From contig NZ_AEDD01000001.1 of NCBI RefSeq assembly GCF_000179615.1, positions 1 through 64,000 of the forward strand: a stretch of 64,000 nt of DNA, given 5' to 3'. The notes below the pieces were generated by a model that saw nothing but the letters and a program-made list of their open reading frames with translations, searched no databases and was not told the origin of the DNA. Positions 7,218 through 15,994 of this stretch are shown here, one piece after another (positions within the stretch are counted from its first letter, which is position 1; every line of letters begins with the position of its first letter). The translations under genes and the position numbers were made by a program. The DNA comes from Paenibacillus curdlanolyticus YK9 (GTDB lineage Bacteria > Bacillota > Bacilli > Paenibacillales > Paenibacillaceae).

Positions 7218-7721
7218 ATGTTTCGATTAGCCAGCACGATTACAATTATTCGACGAGTACTTCTTGTCGTACTCATCCTGTTGCTATTGCCTCATTATAT
7301 CGGGCGATGGAGCACAAACAAGGGATGGGGAATTAATGATCCGTTGCAGGCTCTGAAAGCGGATGGCGGTATTATGACGGAAATTCCGATCGGCCAGTCA
7401 TTCAAGATTGATGACGATACGTTTACCGCCGAAACCGTCTACGTAACGTCTAAGCAGATATTGATGACATATACGTACCGCGTCAAGCAGACGCACAATG
7501 CGTGGTCATTTCCGGCGATGAGCCTGAAGCTCGTAACGCCTGACGGTCAGCAACTAGACAGCCGTGATGCAGGAAGTCATGGTACCTCAAGCGGATCACG
7601 AGGTTACATTGCTTACAGCTTACCGGACTTACCAGTCGATCATGCGACGATCGTCTACGATTGGTACGACCGGAAGGCTCAGCTTGATATTTCCCTCGTG
7701 AAAGCAGGTGAGGGAGAATGA
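7218..7721 (+). CDS. Membrane-anchored hypothetical protein, beta-rich exterior
   Basis: The 167-residue product starts at ATG 7218, after GAGGATCAC. Residues 5-28 form a single transmembrane segment (ITIIRRVLLVVLILLLLPHY). The rest looks extracellular and beta-rich (FTAETVYVTSKQILMTYTYR, then SLKLVTPDGQQLDSRD). It resembles the exported beta domains of DUF4179/DUF5643-type proteins but is not assigned to a family. It overlaps the next gene by 4 bp, so the two are translationally coupled. Confidence 0.7.
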   Translation: MFRLASTITIIRRVLLVVLILLLLPHYIGRWSTNKGWGINDPLQALKADGGIMTEIPIGQSFKIDDDTFTAETVYVTSKQILMTYTYRVKQTHNAWSFPAMSLKLVTPDGQQLDSRDAGSHGTSSGSRGYIAYSLPDLPVDHATIVYDWYDRKAQLDISLVKAGEGE

Positions 7722-8296
7722 ACAAAAAAACGATCTTCTCGATCATCGAGTGGCTTATCGTTGTTCTCTTGCTTTGGCTATGTTTCGAAACGTACTACAT
7801 TTCGATTGGCAGTTCTTCGCCTGAGCAGGCGCATCAGCTGTCAGAGCGCAGCTTCCACTATGGTCCTTCCAACGTTGTGCGTAAAGTAGAGGTTCCATTT
7901 GATCGCGATCAGGTGATTTTCCTGGGCAAGTACAAAGATTGGTTCTCTGCAGACACTGTACAGCGTAAAAGGGGCAGATGGGTCCCAGGCGGAAGCGTTG
8001 CGGGCGTCCCTATCGATCGCGATAAGGCGATTTCATACAGTTGGCAAGGCGATTCCCCTAAAGATTCACGGATGTCGTATAAATTTTACGGTTACGTATC
8101 CGATGAGCGTATCACTGCTGTCGAACTGCTCATGACAGATAAGAAATCTGGTAAGGCAGCGCCGCTGCGCGAAGAGATCAAGGAAGACCGCATGTTTCTA
8201 TTCCTGTGGGAAGCAAAACAAGGTAGTCTTCAATGGCAAGCTATTCGCGGGCTTGATAAGGATGGGAAGGTCATCGATGAGCAGAAGCTAGGGTAA
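7718..8296 (+). CDS. Membrane-anchored hypothetical protein
   Basis: The 192-residue protein has one N-terminal hydrophobic segment (FSIIEWLIVVLLLWLCFETY). Its soluble exterior contains short beta-type stretches such as RITAVELLMTDKKSG and MFLFLWEAKQG. The start ATG overlaps the upstream stop codon (ATGA). I do not recognise the family. The pair probably works together at the membrane surface. A strong terminator follows immediately, so this is the end of a two-gene operon. Confidence 0.7.
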   Translation: MNKKTIFSIIEWLIVVLLLWLCFETYYISIGSSSPEQAHQLSERSFHYGPSNVVRKVEVPFDRDQVIFLGKYKDWFSADTVQRKRGRWVPGGSVAGVPIDRDKAISYSWQGDSPKDSRMSYKFYGYVSDERITAVELLMTDKKSGKAAPLREEIKEDRMFLFLWEAKQGSLQWQAIRGLDKDGKVIDEQKLG

Positions 8297-8302
8297 ATGT
8301 TG

Positions 8303-8331
8303 AAAGCAGTCGGACGACGACTGCTTTTTTT
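8303..8331 (+). terminator. Intrinsic terminator
   Basis: AAGCAGTCG and CGACTGCTT form a 9-bp perfect stem with a 5-nt loop, followed by a T tract. Confidence 0.9.
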
Positions 8332-8382
8332 GTCATCATTTACATTTGATAGCTAGTTTGCTATTATAAGAATGCCATTGAT

Positions 8383-8432
8383 GCAAACGTTTGCGCAATT
8401 TGATTGAACTAAATTAACAGCGTTGTTATAAC
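8383..8432 (+). promoter_or_regulatory. Promoter with LacI-type operator before the fused synthase
   Basis: GCAAACGTTTGC (8383-8394) is a perfect 12-bp palindrome of the LacI/GalR type, resembling MalR or degenerate cre sites. It lies just upstream of TTGAAC (8404-8409). TATAAC (8427-8432) is 17 bp downstream of that hexamer. Carbon-source control of the fusion gene is inferred. Confidence 0.6.
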
Positions 8433-8480
8433 GGAGGTTTTAAGGACAAAGAACATGATAAATACTAAGGGGGATTATTA

Positions 8481-10943
8481 ATGTCAAGAACAGTAGATCC
8501 GATCGACCATTTATACCAAATGGTGAAGGACGGTATTTCCTATGGGATCGTGCATCAGGTAGCAGAAGATGAGTACCATTCCGGTAGAACGATTCGGATT
8601 CATGACCAGCAATTAATTAATTTTGGGCTTTGCAGCTATTTGGGAATCGAAGCGGATGAGCGGTTGAAGCAAGGCGTAATCGATGCCGTGAATCAGTTCG
8701 GCGTCCAATACTCGGTTTCCCGTGCCTATGTTTCCAATCGCTTGTATACGGAGCTGGAAGATTTGCTGGGGCAAATGTTTGACGGCAAGCATGTTCTCGT
8801 TACGCAAAACACGACGTTAGGCCATCTTGCTGCACTGCCGGTCATTATTGAACCGAATGATGCAGTCCTTGTTGATTTTCAAGTGCATAACAGTGTTCAG
8901 ACGACCTTAAGCCAATTGCGGACGAAGAAGGTTCACATCGAGTACATTCGCAATGATGACATGGCGCAGCTGGAGGAACGGATTGTTGCACTGCAGGAGC
9001 AGCACCGCAGAATCTGGTATCTGTGCGACGGCATCTACAGCATGTACGGTAATGCGGCTTCAATAACAACGTTGGAATCGCTGTTGAACCGGTATGAGCA
9101 ATTCCATCTCTATATTGACGACGCTCACGGCATGAGCTGGAGCGGCAAGCATGGAAGAGGCTTCGTATTGAATCAAATCGAACAGCACGAGCGCATGATT
9201 GTCGTTGTTTCTTTGAGTAAGTCATTTTCGGCCGGAGGGGGCGCGATCGTTTTTCCTAACTTCGACCTCTATCACAAAGTAAAATCATGCGGCGGCCCGA
9301 TGATTTTCTCAATTCCGATTAATCCGCCGACGCTGGGCGCAGCGGTTGCATCAGCGAAGCTGCATCTCTCGGACGAGCTTCCTGCCCTGCAAAATCAATT
9401 GATGGCGAACATCCGATACTTCAATCAGATGGCGGAAGCGTATCAGCTGCCGTTAGTGAACGCGACGGAAAATCCGATCCGATTCATCGGGGTAGGACTG
9501 CCCAAACTGGCATACGCGGTCGTTAGCCGTCTGCAAGAGCTGGGTTTCTATACGAATATTGCAGCGTATCCTGCAGTTCCGATGCGTCGTTCCGGTATTC
9601 GGATCACGGTGACCAATCATCACACCAAGGAAGATATTTTGGCGCTGATCCAAGCAATTGCACAGGTGCTTCCCGTCCTGCTGCGCGAAGGCGGCAGCTC
9701 GATGGACAAGCTGTACAAAACGTTCAAAATGTCGAATCCGGACAGCTTGACCATGCCTGCAAACGAAGAAGGCCGTTCAAGTTCGGCTGCATTAAAGCTT
9801 GAGCATCATACGAGCATTCAAGAAATACAATCAAAAGAATGGAATCAGCTGCTTGGAGGGCGCGGATTCGAATGGGATTTCCTTCACTGTCTGGAGCGGA
9901 CATTCGAGAATCAGCCATTGCCGGAAAACAACTGGGCGTTCCATTACTATATCGTTCGGGATTCCAACGGTGTACCTGTACTGGCTACGTTTTGTACGAA
10001 GGTATTGTTGAAGGATGATATTTTGGAATCGGGTGAAGTATCGAAGGCAGTGGAGCAGCTTAGAGTCGATAATCCGTACTATTTAACCTCCAACTATCTG
10101 GTGATGGGCTCGCTTCTGACGGAGGGCGACCATCTCTATCTGGACCGCCAAGGAAATTGGCAGGAAGCGCTTTCTATGTTTATTGAGGAGCTTCAAGCAG
10201 AGCAAGCGAGATGCCACGCGAATACGATTATGCTTCGTGACTTCTCGATTCATGATGAAGAGCTGGCAGAGTGGATGAAACAGCACGGCTATCTTAGCAG
10301 AGCAATGCCGGAAAGCAATGTCTTGATTTTGCAATGCGAGGATGAACAAGATTATGTGAGCCAGCTATCGAGAAGCGCGCGCGCTTTGATTCGGAAGGAA
10401 GTGCTGGCGTTCGAGCATATGTTTGAGGTGGACATTGTTACATGCGACAGCCCGACGCCATCTGAGGCATTGATCGAAGATCTTCATAACTTGTACCTCA
10501 ACGTACAGCGAAGAAAGCATGATATCAATTTGTTCGCGCTCCCGCAAAATCTGTGGTCCGAGATGCTGAAGCATCCCGGATGGGAATTGCTCGTATTCCG
10601 AATCGCTCCTGAGCATGGCGGAGATCCGGAGGGTCGGCCAGTCGGTTTCATGAGCTGCTATAAAGGGGAAAACCATTACGTTATGTCGATGGTGGGCATC
10701 AATTCGCAATATACGGAGAGCCATCATCTCTATCGTCAAACGTTCTATCAATCGATCAAGAGAGCGATTCAATTAAAGCTGCCGGTTGTCCATCTGGGCA
10801 TTGATGCGAATAAAGAGAAGCAGCGTTTTGGGGCGGCAACGCATGCTACTAATGTCTATTATCAGACCTCGGATCATTACGCTTATCAGGTTCTGGACAA
10901 TATTAAAGCGAACTTGGGCAGTGCGTTGGCAGTTACGAGATAA
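8481..10943 (+). CDS. Fusion of PLP alpha-oxoamine synthase with GNAT-like acyltransferase
   Basis: This 820-residue two-part enzyme has two halves. Residues 1-405 are a fold-type I PLP enzyme of the KBL/BioF/serine palmitoyltransferase group: INFGLCSYLG, the DDAHG element (YIDDAHGMSWSG) and the Schiff-base lysine K247 in SLSKSFSAGGGA. Such enzymes condense an amino acid with an acyl-CoA and release CO2. Residues 430-815 resemble tandem BioF2/FemAB-type GNAT folds (ARALIRKEVLAFEHMF, then FYQSIKRAIQLKLPVVHLGI). The fusion suggests that the amino-ketone is acylated on nitrogen by the same polypeptide. Substrates are unknown. The gene stands alone, with its own promoter, AAGGGGG ribosome site and terminator. 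Confidence 0.8.
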   Translation: MSRTVDPIDHLYQMVKDGISYGIVHQVAEDEYHSGRTIRIHDQQLINFGLCSYLGIEADERLKQGVIDAVNQFGVQYSVSRAYVSNRLYTELEDLLGQMFDGKHVLVTQNTTLGHLAALPVIIEPNDAVLVDFQVHNSVQTTLSQLRTKKVHIEYIRNDDMAQLEERIVALQEQHRRIWYLCDGIYSMYGNAASITTLESLLNRYEQFHLYIDDAHGMSWSGKHGRGFVLNQIEQHERMIVVVSLSKSFSAGGGAIVFPNFDLYHKVKSCGGPMIFSIPINPPTLGAAVASAKLHLSDELPALQNQLMANIRYFNQMAEAYQLPLVNATENPIRFIGVGLPKLAYAVVSRLQELGFYTNIAAYPAVPMRRSGIRITVTNHHTKEDILALIQAIAQVLPVLLREGGSSMDKLYKTFKMSNPDSLTMPANEEGRSSSAALKLEHHTSIQEIQSKEWNQLLGGRGFEWDFLHCLERTFENQPLPENNWAFHYYIVRDSNGVPVLATFCTKVLLKDDILESGEVSKAVEQLRVDNPYYLTSNYLVMGSLLTEGDHLYLDRQGNWQEALSMFIEELQAEQARCHANTIMLRDFSIHDEELAEWMKQHGYLSRAMPESNVLILQCEDEQDYVSQLSRSARALIRKEVLAFEHMFEVDIVTCDSPTPSEALIEDLHNLYLNVQRRKHDINLFALPQNLWSEMLKHPGWELLVFRIAPEHGGDPEGRPVGFMSCYKGENHYVMSMVGINSQYTESHHLYRQTFYQSIKRAIQLKLPVVHLGIDANKEKQRFGAATHATNVYYQTSDHYAYQVLDNIKANLGSALAVTR

Positions 10944-11061
10944 CAACGTAATAAGAATGGGAACATCGCCTACGAGCAAAAGCCCAATGGAATTTATCGA
11001 AACAGCCGGTTGCGGCGACGATGTCATGGAAACTCGTACGCGTCGACTAAGCGCCAAGCAG

Positions 11062-11106
11062 ACAGCCTTCTTTCGCCATTTCAATAGGCCGAATGAAGGC
11101 TGTTTT
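11062..11106 (+). terminator. Intrinsic terminator after the fused synthase
   Basis: ACAGCCTTC (11062-11070) and GAAGGCTGT (11095-11103) form a 9-bp stem with a 24-nt loop, followed by TTTT. It lies just before the operator array. Confidence 0.65.
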
Positions 11107-11116
11107 AAAATTTTAG

Positions 11117-11225
11117 ACGAACGATGTTCTTTACGAACAGTGTTCGTTATGTTATAACTGAACTATCAACGAACGTAAACCGCTTTACTCTATGACGAAT
11201 ACTGTTCCTTACGAATATTGTTCGT
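11117..11225 (+). promoter_or_regulatory. Four-site operator array upstream of the flavin monooxygenase
   Basis: Four near-palindromic 15-bp sites start at 11117 (ACGAACGATGTTCTT), 11133 (ACGAACAGTGTTCGT, perfect), 11195 (ACGAATACTGTTCCT) and 11211 (ACGAATATTGTTCGT). They form two tandem pairs, each with a 16-bp offset; the pairs are 78 bp apart. TTTACG (11130) and TATAAC (11153) are 17 bp apart and straddle the second site, so binding there should block the promoter. The likely binder is the TetR protein encoded at 12512. Confidence 0.75.
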
Positions 11226-11277
11226 CTGCATGATGAATAGCTGGATATTCACAAACTACCTTCGAGGAGCTGGTCTT

Positions 11278-12450
11278 ATGGTAACAACAAAAAGCAACGT
11301 GCATGGTCAACAGCAACGGATTGCGATCATAGGCGGTGGACCCGGCGGTCTGACGCTCGCTCTTATTTTGCAGCGTAACGGCATGGAGGCAGTCGTCTAT
11401 GAGCGTGCGGAATCAGATACGAGCAGCCAGCAAGGCGGGTCTTTGGACATCCATGAGGATTCTGGGCAATTCGCACTAAAAGAAGCGGGATTGCATGAGC
11501 AGTTTCAAGCTCTGGCGCGTTATGAGGGAGAAGATTTCCGTCTATTCGACAAAACGGGGAAGATCTATATGGACGAGGTTGCTGGCGTCGACGAGTCTGG
11601 CGACCGTCCGGAGATTGATCGGGGCACGCTGTGCGGGCTATTGCTCAGCGCTATTGCGCCGGGGACGATCCGATACGGCCACAAGCTGATCGAAGCGATT
11701 CCGCTTGGCAACGGGAAGCATGAGCTTCATTTTGACAATGGCTTCGTCGATACGGTCGATCTTGTCGTAGGCGCTGACGGCGCGTTTTCCCGCATTCGTC
11801 CGCTGCTCACCGATGCAGAAGCCGCTTATACCGGGCTAAGCATGATCGAGCTCAACGTACTGAATGCCGCGGTTGATCATCCTGAGGTGGCGGCGTTGAA
11901 CGGGCGGGGCAAAATGTTCGCATTAGCCGATCATAAAGCGATTCTGGGACAGCTGAACGGCGATGGGCGAATTCGCGTCTATTTGAGCTTTGAGACGGAG
12001 CGCGAATGGCTCGATGCATGCGGCATTCCGTTCGATCAGCCCGAGGAAGCGAAGAAGCAGCTTCTGGATTATTTCAACGATTGGGACGAGTCGCTGAAAC
12101 GGTACATTCATGCTGCTGATGGGGCGATCGTACCAAGACGTATTTACATGCTGCCTGTTGGGCTGCGGTGGGAGCGCAAGCCTGGCGTTACCCTTATCGG
12201 CGATGCGGCCCATCTGATGTCACCCTTTGCAGGCGAGGGCGTGAACTTGGCGATGCTGGATGCGGCGGAGCTTGCGAAGGCAATCGTCGCCAAATCCGAT
12301 TTGAACGAAGCGATTGCCGCGTATGAGGAGAAGATGTACGCGTATTCGTCCCGCTCGGCGCAAATGTCGGATGACAATTTGAAGCTGACGTTCGGCGAGA
12401 ATGCGGCTGCGAAGCTTCAGGCGCTGATGGCGTCGTTCCATGCGCAATAA
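11278..12450 (+). CDS. TetX-like FAD-dependent monooxygenase
   Basis: The 390-residue product starts at ATG 11278, preceded by CGAGGAG. It is a class A flavoprotein monooxygenase: the dinucleotide fold IAIIGGGPGGLTLAL is at the N-terminus, VVGADGAFSRIRP sits mid-protein, and the FAD site GVTLIGDAAHLMSPFAGEG is near residue 300. Length and motifs match the TetX/tetracycline-destructase-like branch, which also contains many enzymes with other aromatic substrates. Resistance should therefore not be assumed. A four-copy operator array precedes it and a TetR-type gene follows 61 bp later. Confidence 0.82.
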   Translation: MVTTKSNVHGQQQRIAIIGGGPGGLTLALILQRNGMEAVVYERAESDTSSQQGGSLDIHEDSGQFALKEAGLHEQFQALARYEGEDFRLFDKTGKIYMDEVAGVDESGDRPEIDRGTLCGLLLSAIAPGTIRYGHKLIEAIPLGNGKHELHFDNGFVDTVDLVVGADGAFSRIRPLLTDAEAAYTGLSMIELNVLNAAVDHPEVAALNGRGKMFALADHKAILGQLNGDGRIRVYLSFETEREWLDACGIPFDQPEEAKKQLLDYFNDWDESLKRYIHAADGAIVPRRIYMLPVGLRWERKPGVTLIGDAAHLMSPFAGEGVNLAMLDAAELAKAIVAKSDLNEAIAAYEEKMYAYSSRSAQMSDDNLKLTFGENAAAKLQALMASFHAQ

Positions 12451-12511
12451 GCGCAAAGCAAGCCATGTCCCTATGATTTACTAATGATTAGCCATATGTT
12501 ATAAGGGAATT

Positions 12512-13195
12512 ATGAAAAATACTACTCGAACCGTCATTAGCCGCCGGGCGCGGCCAGCTAAAGAGCCGCTAAGCAAAGCGCTCATCGTAAACACGGCATG
12601 GGAGCTATTGAGAAACGAAGGGTCGTCCGGCATGAGCATGCGCAAAATTGCTAAGGCGCTGGACACCGGACCTGCATCGCTCTATGTGTATGTGAAAAAC
12701 TTGCAAGAGCTGAACGCTTACGTGCTGGATCATGGGCTGGATAAGGTTGTGCTGCCGGATCCGCAATCGGCGGATTGGCGAACGAATTTATTTGAGGCGC
12801 TGCACAACTACCAGCAGGTGCTGTTTGAAGCGCCGGGAGTCGCGGAGCTTGCGCTCACCACGATTCCGATCGGACCGCATTCTCTAGTCATAACGGAGTA
12901 TATTCTTGCGAGGCTGCATGAGGGGGGAATGTCTGCGAGAACGGCTGCGTGGGGATTGGATATGCTATTGCTTTATGCGACTTCCGTCGCATTCGAGCAA
13001 GCCTCCCGCAATGAAAGAGGGAATGAGCTGGATGCGCTCTCGGCTTCCTATCTATCCTTGGATGCAGCGCAATATCCGATGCTTGCCGGCGCTAGAGAAG
13101 AAATGACCTCTGGCAGCATGACGCCGGAGGGACACGAGCGGTTCCGATGGGGGCTCGACGTCATATTGCAAGGCATGATGCAGAAGCAAGCCTAG
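12512..13195 (+). CDS. TetR-family regulator with TetR_C-type domain
   Basis: A 227-residue repressor. An Arg-rich arm is followed by the HTH at residues 35-60 (GMSMRKIAKALDTGPASLYV), which resembles the TetR(A/B) DNA-binding domain. The C-terminal helices fit the TetR_C ligand fold. It lies downstream of and parallel to the monooxygenase gene and is the obvious candidate to bind the 15-bp palindromes at 11117-11225. The spacer 12451-12511 holds a TATGTTATAAG element that could be its own -10 region. No copy of the palindrome is seen there. Confidence 0.85.
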   Translation: MKNTTRTVISRRARPAKEPLSKALIVNTAWELLRNEGSSGMSMRKIAKALDTGPASLYVYVKNLQELNAYVLDHGLDKVVLPDPQSADWRTNLFEALHNYQQVLFEAPGVAELALTTIPIGPHSLVITEYILARLHEGGMSARTAAWGLDMLLLYATSVAFEQASRNERGNELDALSASYLSLDAAQYPMLAGAREEMTSGSMTPEGHERFRWGLDVILQGMMQKQA

Positions 13196-13227
13196 CGCTC
13201 GCAAGCCTTACTAGGAAAGAGGAGCGG

Positions 13228-13264
13228 AACAAGCCAAGCTGACTTTCAGTTAGCTTGGCTTGTT
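13228..13264. terminator. Long bidirectional hairpin
   Basis: AACAAGCCAAGCT and AGCTTGGCTTGTT are perfect 13-nt complements around an 11-nt loop. No long T tract follows on either strand. Confidence 0.65.
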
Positions 13265-13304
13265 CTGCTGTTGTCGAAACAAACAGATCTATAGCGATCA
13301 GCAG

Positions 13305-13326
13305 GAGCCCGCAAGGGCTCTTTTTT
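13305..13326 (+). terminator. Intrinsic terminator after the TetR gene
   Basis: GAGCCC, the loop GCAA and GGGCTC are followed by six T residues. It ends the monooxygenase/TetR transcript or read-through past the hairpin at 13228-13264. Confidence 0.85.
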
Positions 13327-13452
13327 GCGTAATTCGAAAGTCCCACCAGTGGTTCTAGCAGTCGGGACTCGCTGTTTTTTTGCCCCTTCAAAGCGGAAAA
13401 GTACCCCTTCTCAATTCCCCGATTCAGCCTTCAAAATGAGAAATGTAACCAA

Positions 13453-13473
13453 TTCGTAAATGTCATTTACGAA
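13453..13473. promoter_or_regulatory. 21-bp perfect palindrome upstream of the chitinase gene
   Basis: Arms TTCGTAAATG (13453-13462) and CATTTACGAA (13464-13473) flank a single T. It lies 71 bp upstream of the chitinase start, where a repressor or activator would act. No regulator is encoded next to the gene. The half-site is not one I can name. Confidence 0.7.
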
Positions 13474-13544
13474 AATGAATGGAGGGTTGTCGCGAGTTTT
13501 GCCGATTTCTATCATCACATATACAAGACGAGAGGAGATTTTGG

Positions 13545-15851
13545 ATGAAGACATTATTTGCTCATACGAAAAGGTCTGTATTGGTTATGTTAGCGGTATT
13601 GCTGGCGGCGACTTTAGGTACGATTGCGTCACCGGCGCAGCAATCAGAGGCAGCGGCTGCCAATTATAAAGTAGTCGGGTACTTCCCGGCTTGGGGGGCA
13701 TACGGCCGCACGTATAATGTGTCGGATATCGACGGCTCCAAGCTGACGCATATCAATTATGCTTTTGCAGATATTTGCTGGAACGGCACGCACGGCAACC
13801 CGGACCCGACGGGACCGAATCCGGTCACGTGGTCTTGCCAGGACGAGGTGGGCAACATTAGCGTGCCTAACGGAACGATTGTGCTCGGCGATCCTTGGAT
13901 TGATGCGCAGAAAGCGTATCCCGGCGATACGTGGGATCAGCCGCTTAAAGGCAATATCAATCAGCTGAATAAGCTGAAGCAGCAGTATACGCATTTGAAA
14001 ACGATTATCTCCGTTGGCGGCTGGTCATGGTCGAACCGCTTCTCTGATGTAGCGGCAACGGCTGCGACGCGTTCTACCTTTGCGAAATCGGCGGTTGCGT
14101 TCATTCGTCATTATGGCTTCGACGGCGTCGATCTGGACTGGGAGTATCCAGTTGGCGGGGGATTGGCTGGCAATAGCGTTCGCCCTGACGACAAGCATAA
14201 CTACACGCTTCTGCTGCAGGAGATCCGCAAGGAGCTTAATACAGCAGGCGCAGCGGACGGCAAATCATATTCGCTGACGATCGCATCCGGCGCGTCGCCG
14301 GCGTACGCGTCCAACACCGAGCTTGGCGAGATTGCGAAGTCGGTCGATTGGATCAACATTATGACCTACGATTTCAACGGCGCCTTTAATCCGAAGAGCG
14401 CGCATAACGCGCCGCTGTATGCCGACCCGGCTGCTGTTGCGGCGAACATTCCTGATGCGAGCACCTTTAATATTGCAAGTGCTGTACAAGGGCATTTGAA
14501 TGCTGGCGTTCCGGCAAGCAAAGTCGTGCTTGGTCTGCCATTCTACGGCCGCGGCTGGAAAGGCTGCGCAGCAGGGCCGAATGGCGACGGGCAATATCAG
14601 ACCTGCAATGGCGCGCCTGCCGGCACTTGGGAGGCGGGAAGCTTCGACTACGGCGATCTCGCAGCCAAGTATGTGAACAAGAACGGCTTCGTCCGCTATT
14701 GGAACGATGCGTCGAAGGTGCCTTATCTGTATCAGGCATCCACAGGGACGTATATCAGCTATGACGACGAGCAGTCGTTCGGCTACAAGATCAATTATAT
14801 CAAGTCGCTGGGCTTGGGCGGCGGCATGTTCTGGGAGCTGTCGTCAGACTGTCGCGTCAGCCCGAACTACTCGTGCAGCGGCACGAAGCTGCTTGACGTT
14901 CTGGCTAACGGATTAAACGGCGGGGGCATTACGCCGCCGGCAGATCAAACGGCGCCAACTGCACCGGGCACGCCTTCTGCAACGAATGTAGGGTCGACGA
15001 GCGTAACGATTGCTTGGGGCGCTTCGACGGATAATGTCGGCGTAACCAGCTATGACGTTTATAGAGGCACTACATTGGCCACGACGGTTGGCGGAGCAAG
15101 CGCGACAATCAGCGGTTTGACGGCGGACACCACCTACACATTTACGGTAAAAGCTAAAGACGCCGCAGGCAATGTCTCCGCAGCAAGCGCTCCATTGACA
15201 GTTAAGACTGCGACTTCTGGCGGCGGAACGACGGGCTGCAGCGATCCGGCATGGTCAGCGACAACTGTCTATACAGTCGGCCAACGCGCCGTTTATAACG
15301 GCATCGTTTATGAAGCCAAATGGTGGACGCAAGGCGACCGCCCAGATCTGAGCGGCGCTAGCGGCGTATGGAAAACAATCGGTGCATGCGGTACGGGCGG
15401 CGGCGGGACGACCGATACGACGGCGCCAACGGCTCCATCCGGTCTAGCAGTAACGGCAGTAACGCAAACGAGCATTTCGCTTGCTTGGAACGCTTCCACA
15501 GATAACTCCGGCAGCGTGGCAGGCTATGATGTGTACAACGGAACCGCGTTAGTCGCTTCTGTAACCGGACTGAACGCAACGGTGTCGGGCTTGACGGCGG
15601 GCACGACGTACAGTTTTACCGTGAAAGCGAAGGATAGCGCAGGCAACGTCTCGGCTGCGAGCGCAGCGGTTTCCGGTAAAACATCCGATGCGGGCACGAC
15701 GAATCCATCGAATGCGTGGGTAGCGAATCATGCTTACAAAGTGGGCGATATCGTCACTTATAACGGCAAGTCGTATCAATGCCTGCAAGCGCACACGTCG
15801 CTGGTAGGCTGGGAGCCGGCAACGACAGCGGCGCTGTGGAAGCTGCTCTAA
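13545..15851 (+). CDS. Secreted modular GH18 chitinase
   Basis: This 768-residue endochitinase-type enzyme hydrolyses beta-1,4-GlcNAc linkages outside the cell. A signal peptide covers residues 1-37 (SVLVMLAVLLAATLGTIA, cleavage near SEAAA). The GH18 barrel spans about 40-450, with DGVDLDWEYP placing the catalytic acid at E200 (D193, D196 and D198 complete the motif). Then follow FnIII (about 470-555), a CBM5/12-like chitin-binding module (about 563-612, Trp-rich AKWWTQGDRPD), a second FnIII (about 622-705) and a second CBM5/12-like module at the C-terminus. ATG 13545 is preferred because GAGGAG lies 8 nt upstream. The 21-bp palindrome at 13453 is a likely control site. Confidence 0.95.
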   Translation: MKTLFAHTKRSVLVMLAVLLAATLGTIASPAQQSEAAAANYKVVGYFPAWGAYGRTYNVSDIDGSKLTHINYAFADICWNGTHGNPDPTGPNPVTWSCQDEVGNISVPNGTIVLGDPWIDAQKAYPGDTWDQPLKGNINQLNKLKQQYTHLKTIISVGGWSWSNRFSDVAATAATRSTFAKSAVAFIRHYGFDGVDLDWEYPVGGGLAGNSVRPDDKHNYTLLLQEIRKELNTAGAADGKSYSLTIASGASPAYASNTELGEIAKSVDWINIMTYDFNGAFNPKSAHNAPLYADPAAVAANIPDASTFNIASAVQGHLNAGVPASKVVLGLPFYGRGWKGCAAGPNGDGQYQTCNGAPAGTWEAGSFDYGDLAAKYVNKNGFVRYWNDASKVPYLYQASTGTYISYDDEQSFGYKINYIKSLGLGGGMFWELSSDCRVSPNYSCSGTKLLDVLANGLNGGGITPPADQTAPTAPGTPSATNVGSTSVTIAWGASTDNVGVTSYDVYRGTTLATTVGGASATISGLTADTTYTFTVKAKDAAGNVSAASAPLTVKTATSGGGTTGCSDPAWSATTVYTVGQRAVYNGIVYEAKWWTQGDRPDLSGASGVWKTIGACGTGGGGTTDTTAPTAPSGLAVTAVTQTSISLAWNASTDNSGSVAGYDVYNGTALVASVTGLNATVSGLTAGTTYSFTVKAKDSAGNVSAASAAVSGKTSDAGTTNPSNAWVANHAYKVGDIVTYNGKSYQCLQAHTSLVGWEPATTAALWKLL

Positions 15852-15889
15852 TCGCAGGGACAGATCAAACGTAACGTGTTCGATGGAGC

Positions 15890-15921
15890 AAAGCCAGACA
15901 GCCCTAGGCTGCCTGGCTTTT
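15890..15921 (+). terminator. Intrinsic terminator after chitinase
   Basis: AAAGCCAG(a)CAGCC and GGCTG(c)CTGGCTTTT form a long stem around CTA, with a short T tract. Confidence 0.85.
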
Positions 15922-15994
15922 GTGCATCTTTCAGGATAAACGAACATACGTAAGGAAATCTTAACAATCAAACTGGAAAAAGGTTGGCGCCCGG

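Noticed and set aside
7133-7336. A 67-residue frame starting inside an AAGGAGGTGAT sequence
   Set aside because: The GTG start lies within the ribosome site itself, the sequence is low in protein character, and it overlaps the better-supported membrane protein starting at 7218.
11278-12450. Calling the flavin monooxygenase a tetracycline-resistance gene
   Set aside because: The motifs fit the TetX-like branch, but that branch includes many non-resistance enzymes. Sequence reading alone cannot establish the substrate.
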